NCBI RefSeq assembly: GCF_002975275.1
Contig: NZ_PCOQ01000006.1
Location: 1-64,000 of the forward strand
DNA: 64,000 bases
Source: Achromobacter sp. MYb9
Lineage (GTDB): Bacteria; Pseudomonadota; Gammaproteobacteria; Burkholderiales; Burkholderiaceae_B
Direction: 5' to 3'
A program made the translations under genes and the position numbers. Position 1 is the first letter of the stretch. Each line of letters begins with the position of its first letter. This document shows, piece after piece, positions 35,008 to 43,529 of this stretch. Below the pieces are notes generated by a model. That model searched no databases. It worked only from the letters and a program-made list of their open reading frames with translations, and had not been told where the DNA came from.

Positions 35008-36903
35008 TCATGGCAGCCGGTATTTCTCTTCACGGTACACCCACGACGCCCACAAGGCATGGGCCAGCGCTTCTTCCGTCAATCCGGGATCCGCAGGCTC
35101 CACCGGGGCATAGACTTCGTCGCTTCCCACCGGGGCCGCCGTGTATCGGAACTCCCTGGGCGCCTTGGCCGGTTCCAGCACCAGCAACTTGTCGCCTTGC
35201 AAATACCCGAAGTTGTCCGCGTATTGCATGATCGCCCGGTTCGGATCGCGTTGCGTCAGATCCGCGCCCAGCATCGGGTTCACGTTGTCCAGACCGATCA
35301 AAGACAACAGCGTCGGCGCCATATCGATCTGGCTGACAAGCCGTTCGTCCTGGCGCGGCGCGATGCCCGCGCCCAGGAACAACGCGGGGATCTGGAAGTG
35401 GCGCACCGGCACCGGAATCGACCCGTACACGCGCGAATCGTGATCCGCGATGACCAGGAACACCGTGTTGTCCCAGTACGGGGCCTTCTTGGCCTTTTCA
35501 AAAAACTGGCCCAACGCCCAATCCGCGTAGCGGACCGTGTTGTCCACCGTGGCCGGGTCGCCGACGGGTTGGATACGGCCTTCCGGATACTCCCACGGCG
35601 AATGGTTCGTGACCGAGAACGCCAGTGTGAAGACGGGCTTGTCGCCGTCGGCACGCAGCAGACGGTCGACCTGATTGAACATGTCTTCGTCCGATGCGCC
35701 CCACGACCCTTCAAACACCGGGTTGACGAACTTGGGGCGGTCCACGACTTCGTCGAAGCCGTTGCCCAGGAAGAACGCGCGCATGTTGTCGAAGTGCGAT
35801 TCGCCGCCGTAGACGAAGCGCGAGTGATAGCCGTGCTTGCCCAGCACCTGGGCCAGCGTGAAGAAGCCGGTCTGCGAGCGAGGCAGCTTGACCACGGCAT
35901 CGGCCACGCTGGGCAGGAAGCCCGCCGTCACCGCTTCGATGCCGCGCACGGATCTCGTGCCGGTGGCGTAGGCGCGGTGGAACATCCAGCCTTCCTTGGA
36001 CAGACGGTCGATGTTGGGGGTCAGGTCGCGGCCGCCCAGGCTGCCCACGTATTGCGCGCCCAGGCTTTCCTGCAGGATGATCACGACGTTCAGCGGCTTG
36101 TCGCGACGCACGGTGGCTTTCTGCTCGTGCAGGCTGGGATAACGCGGATCCAGCGGCGCGCCCGTCAGGCCGGCCTTCTCGCGAACGATGGCGTTCATCT
36201 GGTCCACCGGCATGTTGGGATACATCGCCGCGGATGAGCGTTCGTCGCGCATGCGGTAGGCCGCGTCGAACACGCTGTACAGCGAATTCAGCGCCAGCGC
36301 ATTGACCATGGCATCCGAACTGAAAGCCACCTTTGCGGGATTGATCGGGCGATGCTCCAGCGTGCCGCGTGCACCCAGCACCACCAGCGCAAGGATCACG
36401 AAGGACGCGATCGGGCGCTTCCACCATGCCATGAAGGAATCACGCGAGCGCACCGAGAACAGCTTGACCGCCAGCCAGGCCGCCAGCACCAGCACCACGA
36501 GGGCGGCAAGCAGCACGCCCTTGTAGCCTTGCCAGAGCATCGAGCCCACTTCCTTCGGGTTCAGCAGATAGATGAAATACAGCCGGTTCGGCCGCGTGTC
36601 GTATTCGGCGATGAATTGCGGCGTGGAAACTTCCAGCAGCACATACAGCATCCACCAGACGCGGAACCACCACGCGGTGATGCCCGCCGCCAGCGGCCGA
36701 TGGCCGAACCAGGGCGACAGCACGGCCGGCAGCGCGATCACCATCGACAGCAGGCACACGTCGATGCGCAGTCCGCCGAAAAGCACGGGCCACAACCCGC
36801 CCGCGGCCTGGACGCGGTCCCACATCCAGAAGGACAGGCCCAGACGCGACAGCGTCAGCATCACCAGAACGGCGACGACGAACCGGAGTGTCAGGCGGCG
36901 CAT
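35008..36903 (-). CDS. LTA-synthase-family sulfatase-fold phosphoglycerol transferase
   Basis: A 631-aa inner-membrane protein with about five N-terminal membrane spans (to residue 165) and a periplasmic alkaline-phosphatase/sulfatase domain: NVVIILQESLGAQYVG (metal Glu), ATGTRSVRGIEA (catalytic Thr), YGGESHFDNM and VIADHDSR (metal Asp-His). Gram-negative members of this family resemble MdoB/OpgB, which adds phosphoglycerol to periplasmic glucans. The ATG is used; an in-frame TTG at 36918 is possible. The acceptor is unknown. About 280 bp separate it from the GntR gene. Confidence 0.85.
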   Translation of the reverse strand: MRRLTLRFVVAVLVMLTLSRLGLSFWMWDRVQAAGGLWPVLFGGLRIDVCLLSMVIALPAVLSPWFGHRPLAAGITAWWFRVWWMLYVLLEVSTPQFIAEYDTRPNRLYFIYLLNPKEVGSMLWQGYKGVLLAALVVLVLAAWLAVKLFSVRSRDSFMAWWKRPIASFVILALVVLGARGTLEHRPINPAKVAFSSDAMVNALALNSLYSVFDAAYRMRDERSSAAMYPNMPVDQMNAIVREKAGLTGAPLDPRYPSLHEQKATVRRDKPLNVVIILQESLGAQYVGSLGGRDLTPNIDRLSKEGWMFHRAYATGTRSVRGIEAVTAGFLPSVADAVVKLPRSQTGFFTLAQVLGKHGYHSRFVYGGESHFDNMRAFFLGNGFDEVVDRPKFVNPVFEGSWGASDEDMFNQVDRLLRADGDKPVFTLAFSVTNHSPWEYPEGRIQPVGDPATVDNTVRYADWALGQFFEKAKKAPYWDNTVFLVIADHDSRVYGSIPVPVRHFQIPALFLGAGIAPRQDERLVSQIDMAPTLLSLIGLDNVNPMLGADLTQRDPNRAIMQYADNFGYLQGDKLLVLEPAKAPREFRYTAAPVGSDEVYAPVEPADPGLTEEALAHALWASWVYREEKYRLP

Positions 36904-37064
36904 GCGGCGGCCCCCCAAGGGCGGCGCGAATCCGCCTGTTCAAATGAAAGGGTCCCGCCTGATGTGCCGAGCAAAGCCATGCCGCCTCGTTGTCCGGAAA
37001 TGAAAACGGGCCAAGGTTAACGCGGTTTCGGGGGAGTTGGCAGCGAGAGGGGCTGCTTTAAGCG

Positions 37065-37080
37065 TTGTACGACATCATAT
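37065..37080. promoter_or_regulatory. TTGTACGACATCATAT site, second candidate GntR/FCD operator
   Basis: Shares the TTGTACGA half-site with the operator at 37981-37998. It lies in the 278-bp region upstream of the LTA-synthase-like gene and just beyond the end of the GntR gene. The rest of that region shows no gene. Confidence 0.4.
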
Positions 37081-37181
37081 TTCAAACGCTTCGAGCATGA
37101 ACGCGCGCGGACGCGACCGCACAGACGCACGCAGGCCCGAACACACAGACGCGCCAACCCGCCGGGCGCGCCGCCCGCCGT

Positions 37182-37910
37182 CTATTGTGCGCGGCGCAGG
37201 CGTTCGCGGCTATTGCTCAGATGCGTGCGCATGGCTGCGCGGGCGCTTTCGGCATCTTGCCGCATGATCGCGCTGTAGATGTCTTCGTGTTCCAGGTTCA
37301 CGCGCGCCAGGTACGCCGCGCGGTCTTCGTGTGCGAACTTGGCGGAATTGATACGGGTGCGCGGAATGATGGCCGAGCCCAGATGCGACATCAGATCCGC
37401 GAAGTAGCGGTTGTCGGTGGATTGCGCCACCAGCAGATGAAACTGGAAATCGGGGGTGATCGTATCGCCGCCGCTTTCCAGCGCACTGCGGAACACGTCC
37501 AGCGCGCGGCGCATCTCTTGCAACTGCACCTCGCTGCGGCGGATGGCGGCCAGGCCTGCGGCCTCGCTCTCCAGGCAGATGCGCAACTCTAGCAGCACCA
37601 GCACGTCGCGCACGGTGGCGATGTCGGCCGGATCCACGCGGAAGTCGCCGCTGCCGCTGGGTTCCAGCGCATAGGTGCCAACGCCGTGATGCGTTTCGAC
37701 CAACCCCGACGCCTGCAGGCGCGACAGCGCCTCGCGCACGACCGTGCGGCTGACGCCGAACTGACGCATGATCTCGGACTCGGTGGGCAGCTTGTCACCC
37801 GGGCGAATATCGCCGCCTCGGATGCGTTCGGAAATGTTCTCGACCAGGCCTTGGGCCAGGTTCCGGGGACGACGCTGCGGCAAGACGGGGGTATCGACAG
37901 GAGCGTTCAT
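37182..37910 (-). CDS. GntR-family (FadR/FCD) regulator of uronate genes
   Basis: A 242-aa regulator. The N-terminal winged helix (LVENISERIRGGDIRPGDKLP, then ESEIMRQFGVSRTVVREALSRLQ, in segments, residues about 18-65) is typical GntR; the rest is an all-helical FCD ligand domain that binds small acids through a metal. It diverges from udh; the operator GTACG-N4-CGTAC lies just downstream of the udh promoter, so it probably represses udh and the transporter until a uronate or aldarate binds. Confidence 0.9.
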   Translation of the reverse strand: MNAPVDTPVLPQRRPRNLAQGLVENISERIRGGDIRPGDKLPTESEIMRQFGVSRTVVREALSRLQASGLVETHHGVGTYALEPSGSGDFRVDPADIATVRDVLVLLELRICLESEAAGLAAIRRSEVQLQEMRRALDVFRSALESGGDTITPDFQFHLLVAQSTDNRYFADLMSHLGSAIIPRTRINSAKFAHEDRAAYLARVNLEHEDIYSAIMRQDAESARAAMRTHLSNSRERLRRAQ

Positions 37911-37941
37911 CAGGGATTATCCGAAGGCGGTTGCGCAAAGC

Positions 37942-37971
37942 TTGACGCTGAAATTTGGCGCTCATTATACT
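37942..37971 (+). promoter_or_regulatory. Strong sigma-70 promoter of the uronate operon
   Basis: TTGACG (37942-37947), 18-bp spacer, TATACT (37966-37971). The predicted start is near 37978. Confidence 0.7.
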
Positions 37972-37980
37972 TTGCTCAAG

Positions 37981-37998
37981 TTGTACGATAACGTACCA
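37981..37998. promoter_or_regulatory. GntR/FCD operator at the udh transcription start
   Basis: GTACG-ATAA-CGTAC is a perfect 5-bp inverted repeat with a 4-bp spacer within TTGTACGATAACGTACCA. It lies just after the predicted start site, a position suited to repression by the adjacent FCD regulator. Confidence 0.65.
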
Positions 37999-38041
37999 GA
38001 TAAGTCTACTCCCCACGCGCCCTCTCACCGAGCATTGCGTC

Positions 38042-38893
38042 ATGAGCCGAACTGTCAACACCCTGCCCGCCTCGTTTCGCTGCCGTCGTTTGCTATTGAC
38101 CGGCGCAGCCGGCAACCTGGGCCAGGTACTGCGTCCCCGGTTGAAGGCCCATGCGGAGGTACTTCGCGTTTCCGACATTGCCCCGCCCGCTGCCGCCGGC
38201 CCCGGGGAAGAAGCGATTGCCTGCGACCTGGCCGACCCCGCCGCGGTATCCCGGCTGGTGCAAGACGCGGATGCCATCGTCCACCTGGGTGGCGTATCGG
38301 TAGAGCGGCCATTCGACGAGATCCTGCCCGCCAACATCCAAGGCATCTACAACTTGTACGAGGCGGCCCGCATCCATGGCGTGCGGCGCGTGGTGTTCGC
38401 CAGTTCGAACCACGTCATCGGCTTCTATGAGCAGGGCAAACAGCTGGACGCGGACGTGCCGCTGCGCCCGGACGGCTATTACGGCTTGAGCAAGGCCTAC
38501 GGCGAACACCTGTCGCGCTTCTACTTCGACCGCTACGGCATCGAAACCGTGTGCTTGCGCATCGGCTCTTCGTTCCCCGAACCCAAGGACCGCCGCATGA
38601 TGGTCACGTGGCTTAGCTACGACGACCTGACCGACCTGGTCACGCGCTCGCTGTTCACGCCGGATGTCGGCCACCTGATCGTGTACGGCGCATCGGCCAA
38701 CCGCGACCGCTGGTGGAACGACGACGCCGCCAGGATATTGGGCTTTGTCCCCCAGGACTCCTCCGAACGCTTTCGCGCGCAGGTCGAGGCGCAGCCTCCG
38801 CTAGCCGCCGACGATCCCGCCGCCCGCTATCAGGGCGGCGCTTTCGTCAAGGCGGGTCCCTTTCCCTTCCCCACGCCCTCATCGGCCGAGTAA
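38042..38893 (+). CDS. udh: NAD-dependent uronate dehydrogenase
   Basis: Short-chain (extended SDR) enzyme oxidising D-galacturonate or D-glucuronate to the aldarolactone. The 283-aa protein has RLLLTGAAGNLGQVLRPRL (NAD site), HLGGVSVERPFDEIL, FASSNHVIGFY and the catalytic YYGLSKAYGE (YxxxK). The segments RRMMVTWLSYDDL and NRDRWWNDD near the C-terminus match Agrobacterium/Pseudomonas Udh. The ATG of MSRTVNTLPA is 64 bp after the predicted transcription start. It heads the operon. Confidence 0.88.
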   Translation: MSRTVNTLPASFRCRRLLLTGAAGNLGQVLRPRLKAHAEVLRVSDIAPPAAAGPGEEAIACDLADPAAVSRLVQDADAIVHLGGVSVERPFDEILPANIQGIYNLYEAARIHGVRRVVFASSNHVIGFYEQGKQLDADVPLRPDGYYGLSKAYGEHLSRFYFDRYGIETVCLRIGSSFPEPKDRRMMVTWLSYDDLTDLVTRSLFTPDVGHLIVYGASANRDRWWNDDAARILGFVPQDSSERFRAQVEAQPPLAADDPAARYQGGAFVKAGPFPFPTPSSAE

Positions 38894-38901
38894 CCGCCAC
38901 C

Positions 38902-39780
38902 ATGCCCGCAACCGTCGAACGTATCGGGAACATGCTGTGCGGCGTAGGAGAAAGCCCGGTCTGGCGCGCCGCCGATCAGGCGTTCACCTGGACCGACATT
39001 CCGGGCAAGACCCTGTGGCGCTGGTCGCCGGCAAGCGACGACATCGCGCACTGGGCACTGCCGCAGATGGCCGGCTGCATCGCCATGCGAGGGGCCGGCT
39101 GGCTGTTGGCGATGGAAGACGGCCTCTATGCCTGTGACCCGTTGCGGGCCGGGCAACCCTGCGAACCGCGGCCGCTGGTTTCCGTCGCGCACGCGGCGCC
39201 CGGCATGCGCTTCAACGATGGCCGTTGCGATCGGCAAGGCCGCTTCCTGGCGGGCACGATGGTCATGGACATGGGGCTGGCGCAACCTGCCGGCCAGTTG
39301 TACCGCTACGACGCCCAAGGCCTGGCCGTGCTGCTGGACGACCTGATCGTGCCCAACGGCATGGCCTTCAGCCCCGATGGCAGGACGATGTACCTCTCGG
39401 ACTCCCACCCTTCGCGCGCCATGGTCTGGGCGTTCGAGTACGACATCGACACGGGCACGCCGCATAACCGCCGCCCCTTCATTTCCGCTTTGCCCGCCGG
39501 CCGCCCGGACGGCGCGGCCGTGGACACCGACGGCGGTTACTGGATCTGCGGCAACGAGGCCGGCCGCGTCTACCGCTACACGCCAGAGGGTCGACTGGAC
39601 CGGACCCTGGACGTCCCCGCCGCCCGGGTCGCAATGTGCGCGTTCGGCGGCGCCGGCATGGACACGCTGTTCATCACGTCGATCCGCCCGCCATCCGCGG
39701 CGCCCGGCAGCCTTGAAGGCGCCGTGTTTGCCCTGCGCCCCGGCGCGCAGGGCCTGGAGGAAACCGCAAGCGCCGGTTAG
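38902..39780 (+). CDS. SMP-30/gluconolactonase-family sugar lactonase
   Basis: A 292-aa six-bladed beta-propeller of the SMP-30/LRE group. It has GVGESPVWRA (metal Glu), RFNDGRCDRQGRFLAGTM (metal Asn/Asp), IVPNGMAFSPDGRTMYLSDS and GRPDGAAVDTDGGYWI, all family signatures. It would open the lactone produced by uronate dehydrogenase, or a related aldonolactone, giving a hexarate. It starts 8 bp after udh and is surely co-transcribed. Confidence 0.9.
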   Translation: MPATVERIGNMLCGVGESPVWRAADQAFTWTDIPGKTLWRWSPASDDIAHWALPQMAGCIAMRGAGWLLAMEDGLYACDPLRAGQPCEPRPLVSVAHAAPGMRFNDGRCDRQGRFLAGTMVMDMGLAQPAGQLYRYDAQGLAVLLDDLIVPNGMAFSPDGRTMYLSDSHPSRAMVWAFEYDIDTGTPHNRRPFISALPAGRPDGAAVDTDGGYWICGNEAGRVYRYTPEGRLDRTLDVPAARVAMCAFGGAGMDTLFITSIRPPSAAPGSLEGAVFALRPGAQGLEETASAG

Positions 39781-39899
39781 CACCCGACCGGGGCGGCCGT
39801 CGCGCGGCCCCAAGCGAAGTAAGTAGGCCCGTCCATATCAAAGAGCTTCGAGGCCGTCCTGGCCACTGACGAAACGCCGTACTCCAACCGGAGGTAGAC

Positions 39900-40877
39900 A
39901 TGCTGCGCCCCACCCTGACCCGCGCCATTTTGGCGGCGGCTGCCTTGCTGACGCTGATTCCCGCCACTCATGCCGCCGAACTGCGCTCGGCGGACATCCA
40001 TCCCGACGACTATCCCACCGTGCTGGCCGTGCGCCACTTCGGCGAACTGATCAAGCAACGCACCAATGGGCGCTTCACCGTCAAGGTATACGCGGGCGGC
40101 GCGCTGGGCAACGAAGACGACTCGATCGAACAGGTCAAGCTGGGCGCCCTGGCCATGGCCCGCGTTTCAAGCGCCGCCATGCACAACATCTGCCAGACGA
40201 CCCGGGTACCGTCGCTGCCCTTCCTGTTCCGCTCCAAGCAGCATCTGCACAAAGTGCTGGACAGCGATATCGGCGACCAGATCCTGCGCTCGTGCGAAGG
40301 CGCGGGCTTTGTCGGCCTGGCCTGGTACGACAGCGGCGCGCGCTCGATGTACACGCGCAACAAACCGATCAAGACGCTGGCCGACGCGAAAGGCCTGAAG
40401 ATCCGCGTCCAGCAATCCGACCTATCGGTTGCCATGGTCGAGGCGATGGGCGGAAACGCCACGCCAATGCCCATGGGCGAGGTCTACACGTCGCTGAAAA
40501 CGGGGCTGGTGGACGCCGCCGAAAACAATTTCCCCAGCTATGAAAGCGCGCACCACTACGAAGTCGCGAAGTTCTACGCGATGACCGAACACACGATGAC
40601 GCCGGAGATCCTGATTTTCTCCAAGCGCCAATGGGACAAGCTGCCGCCCGACGACCAGAAGATCCTGCGCGAAGCGGCGCGCGAGTCCGTACCCTACATG
40701 CGCAAGTTGTGGGACGAGCGCGAACAGAAGTCGCGGTCCGTGGTCGAACGCGCCGGTTCGCAAATCGTGGAGGTGGACAAGACCTCGTTCCAGAACGCGA
40801 TGAAGCCCGTGTACGAGCGTTTCGTCACCACGCCCGAAATGAAAGACCTGGTCGCGAAGATCCAGGCCGTCCAGTGA
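39900..40877 (+). CDS. TRAP transporter substrate-binding protein (DctP family)
   Basis: A 325-aa periplasmic receptor with a signal peptide ending near THAAE (residue 28). The conserved core GLKIRVQQSDLSVAMVEAMGG in parts supplies the carboxylate-binding Arg, and GEVYTSLKTGLVDAAENN is the typical TRAP hinge region. Context with uronate dehydrogenase and lactonase predicts glucuronate or galacturonate as ligand, as characterised for related DctP receptors. It begins 119 bp after the lactonase with a GGAGGT site. Confidence 0.9.
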   Translation: MLRPTLTRAILAAAALLTLIPATHAAELRSADIHPDDYPTVLAVRHFGELIKQRTNGRFTVKVYAGGALGNEDDSIEQVKLGALAMARVSSAAMHNICQTTRVPSLPFLFRSKQHLHKVLDSDIGDQILRSCEGAGFVGLAWYDSGARSMYTRNKPIKTLADAKGLKIRVQQSDLSVAMVEAMGGNATPMPMGEVYTSLKTGLVDAAENNFPSYESAHHYEVAKFYAMTEHTMTPEILIFSKRQWDKLPPDDQKILREAARESVPYMRKLWDEREQKSRSVVERAGSQIVEVDKTSFQNAMKPVYERFVTTPEMKDLVAKIQAVQ

Positions 40878-40884
40878 GGGCACC

Positions 40885-41448
40885 ATGTTGGCCACACCCA
40901 CGAATGAAACCGATGTCGTCGCGGGGGGCCGGGCGCAAGCCCTGGCTGCCCCGCTGGATGCCTATACCCGAGGCTGCGCGGCGCTAGCGCGGTTCTGCAT
41001 GTGGACCAGCGTGTTCGGGCTGGTCTGCCTGATCATCGCCGTGACCTTGCAGATCGTCGGCCGTCACGTACTCAACAGTACCCCGACCTGGGCCGAGAGC
41101 CTGGCCCTGCTGCTGGTGCTGTACGTGACCATGCTGGGCGCGGCCGTCGGCGTGCGCGATGCGGGCCACATCGGCTTCGAATCGCTGCTGGATGCGTTGC
41201 CCAAGGCCGGCCAACGCCGGCTGCGTATCTTCATCCACCTGCTAGTGCTGCTGTTCGGCGTGCTGATGGCCTGGAACTGCGGCGTGCTGGCTGAATCCGT
41301 CGCGGCCTACAAGATCCCCAACCTGGGCATCTCGAACGCCTGGAAGTACATCCCCGCAACCTTGTCGGGCACCTTGATCGCGCTCTTCTCCATCGAGCAC
41401 ATCATCGCCATCCTGCGCAACCATAAGGTGGTACCGGCATGGCGCTGA
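40885..41448 (+). CDS. TRAP transporter small membrane subunit (DctQ family)
   Basis: A 187-aa protein with four predicted membrane spans after a 40-residue cytoplasmic N-terminus; WAESLALLLVLYVTMLGAAVGVRDAGHIG in parts is the DctQ signature. It pairs with the large subunit to make the sodium-driven channel for the receptor. It starts 7 bp after the receptor gene and overlaps the large subunit gene by 10 bp. Confidence 0.92.
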   Translation: MLATPTNETDVVAGGRAQALAAPLDAYTRGCAALARFCMWTSVFGLVCLIIAVTLQIVGRHVLNSTPTWAESLALLLVLYVTMLGAAVGVRDAGHIGFESLLDALPKAGQRRLRIFIHLLVLLFGVLMAWNCGVLAESVAAYKIPNLGISNAWKYIPATLSGTLIALFSIEHIIAILRNHKVVPAWR

Positions 41449-42722
41449 CACTGCTTTCGTTTACGTTCATGGGATTCCTGGTGATCGGCGTGCCGGTCGC
41501 GTTCGCCATCGGCCTGTCGTCCATCACGGCCATCATGGTCGAGGACCTGCCGCTGGCGGTGGCCTTCCAGCAGATGACCTCGGGCATGAACGCGTTCTCG
41601 TTCCTGGCCATCCCTTTCTTCATCTTCACGGGCGAGCTCATGCTGTACGGCGGCATCGCCGACCGCATCGTGGCGTTCGCCAAGTCGCTGGTCGGACATG
41701 TGCGCGGGGGGCTGGGCATGTCCAACGTGGTGGCCTGCACGCTGTTCGGCGGTGTGTCGGGGTCGCCCGTGGCGGATGTATCGGCGATGGGGTCCGTGAT
41801 GATCCCGATGATGAAGCGCGAGGGCTACCACGCGGACTATGCCGTGAACGTCACCACGCATGCCGCGTTGGTCGGCGCGCTGATGCCCACCAGCCACAAC
41901 ATCATCATTTACACGCTGGCGGCGGGCGGCAAGGTGTCGATCGCGGCGCTGATCGCGGCGGGCGTCGTGCCGGCGGTGATCCTGACCCTGTGCAACCTGG
42001 CGGCCGCGTATTTCGTGGCGCGCAGCCGGGGATATCCGGCGGGCACCTTCCCGGGCTGGGGCATCGTGCTGCGTTCGCTGGTCGCGGCGGCGCCGGGCCT
42101 GTTCGTGGTGGTGCTGATCATCACGGGTATCCTCAGCGGCGTCTTCACCGCGACGGAATCCGCGGCGGTCGCGGTGCTGTATGCGCTGGCGCTGACGATC
42201 TTCGTATATCGGTCGCTGACCTGGGATCAGTTCGTGCGGGCGGCCAGCAAAGCCGTCAAGACGACTGGCGTCGTGTTGCTGCTGATTGGCATTTCAGCCA
42301 CCTTCGGCTACCTGATCAGCTTCTACGGCGTGGCGGAAAAAACCGGCGAACTGATGGCGTCGGTGTCGACCAGCCCGTGGGCCATCTTCCTGATGGTCAA
42401 CATCATCCTGTTCGTGCTTGGCACGTTTCTGGACATGGCCGCCACCATCCTGATCTGCACGCCCATCTTCCTGCCCATCTGCATGCAGTACGGCATGGGG
42501 CCCGTGCAATTCGGGATCGTGATACTGCTGAACTGCGCGTTGGGGCTGAATACACCGCCGGTGGGGACGACGCAGTTTGTCGGCTGCGCCATCGGCGGCG
42601 TATCGGTGGGCACCGTGATGCGCACGATCTGGCCGTTCTACGGCGCCCTGCTGGCGGCGCTGGCGCTGGTGACCTACGTGCCGGCCTTTTCGCTCTGGCT
42701 GCCCGGCGTGCTGCTCAACTGA
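41439..42722 (+). CDS. TRAP transporter large membrane subunit (DctM family)
   Basis: A 427-aa membrane transporter with about 12 spans. SFLAIPFFIFTGELM, ACTLFGGVSGSPVADVSAMGSVMIPMM (in parts), TTHAALVGALMPTSHNIIIY and LNCALGLNTPPVGTTQFVGC are DctM hallmarks, the last two forming the hairpin regions of the sodium and substrate path. It overlaps the convergent PAP2 gene by 8 bp at its 3' end. Confidence 0.94.
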   Translation: MALTLLSFTFMGFLVIGVPVAFAIGLSSITAIMVEDLPLAVAFQQMTSGMNAFSFLAIPFFIFTGELMLYGGIADRIVAFAKSLVGHVRGGLGMSNVVACTLFGGVSGSPVADVSAMGSVMIPMMKREGYHADYAVNVTTHAALVGALMPTSHNIIIYTLAAGGKVSIAALIAAGVVPAVILTLCNLAAAYFVARSRGYPAGTFPGWGIVLRSLVAAAPGLFVVVLIITGILSGVFTATESAAVAVLYALALTIFVYRSLTWDQFVRAASKAVKTTGVVLLLIGISATFGYLISFYGVAEKTGELMASVSTSPWAIFLMVNIILFVLGTFLDMAATILICTPIFLPICMQYGMGPVQFGIVILLNCALGLNTPPVGTTQFVGCAIGGVSVGTVMRTIWPFYGALLAALALVTYVPAFSLWLPGVLLN

Positions 42723-43464
42723 CGGGCGGAATCGCGGGGCGGACCGCACGCGCGGCCCGTCCCGCGATCACCGGATAGAAGAACAGCGCGGCAAGAAACC
42801 ACAACAGCGCGGCGGACCAAAGCGTCTGGCTCAGGAAATGGGCGCCCTGCAGAATGCGCACCCCCGAAAAGCCGGCGCCCGCGGCCCCGCCCACGGCCAG
42901 CCCCCACCAGCGCCAGGCCGGTCGGCCGAGGGCCCAGCCCACGAAGTACAGGGTCAGCATCGAATAGCCCGCACCTGCGTGACCGCTGGGCAAGGCGCCC
43001 CCGGCGCGCGCACGCGCCCAGGTCCACCAATGCAGCGGATACGGTGTGTAGCCGCCCAACGTCTGCAAGTCGTAGGGCCGCGGAAGCGTTGTGTAGTGCT
43101 TGAGCTGGTTGACGACCAATTGACCCACGAGGCAGGTCGCCGCCAGGGCCACGGCCGGCCCGCGCCATGCGCGCCAGGCCGGGATGCGGAAACTGGCCGC
43201 CGCCACGCCCACGGCCGCCAGCGCCACGCCGATCGGCAAGGCCAGCACCATGCGATGCCCCAGCAGGTCCAGCCAACGGTTCACACGCAGCGGAAAGTCG
43301 TCCAGGACAGGATCGAACAGCGCCCGGGCAATGCGCAGGTCCAGGCCCGAGGCATTGGCCCACCAGGCCAGGCAGGCCAGCGCCAGCGTCACGCCGATCA
43401 GCTGGCTGCAGAGATACCAGACAGGCGACGGCGCACGCGCCGCAGGCAGCAAAGGGGACGACAT
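42715..43464 (-). CDS. PAP2-family membrane phosphatase
   Basis: A 249-aa integral membrane phosphatase with about six spans. The three PAP2 motifs are visible: KHYTTLPRPYD (K-x6-RP), ALPSGHAGAGYS (PSGH) and SGVRILQGAHFLSQ (R-x5-H region). Such enzymes act on undecaprenyl pyrophosphate, lipid A phosphates or phosphatidic acid. The ATG is chosen, but neither it nor an in-frame TTG at 43494 has a good ribosome site. It follows the sensor kinase on the same strand, so it may be an output of that system. Confidence 0.82.
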   Translation of the reverse strand: MSSPLLPAARAPSPVWYLCSQLIGVTLALACLAWWANASGLDLRIARALFDPVLDDFPLRVNRWLDLLGHRMVLALPIGVALAAVGVAAASFRIPAWRAWRGPAVALAATCLVGQLVVNQLKHYTTLPRPYDLQTLGGYTPYPLHWWTWARARAGGALPSGHAGAGYSMLTLYFVGWALGRPAWRWWGLAVGGAAGAGFSGVRILQGAHFLSQTLWSAALLWFLAALFFYPVIAGRAARAVRPAIPPVS

Positions 43465-43529
43465 GGGTCGATAGACCAGGGACGCATCGGACAAGCGACG
43501 AGCTTAGTTCGCCGAGAGTCGAAATTTCG

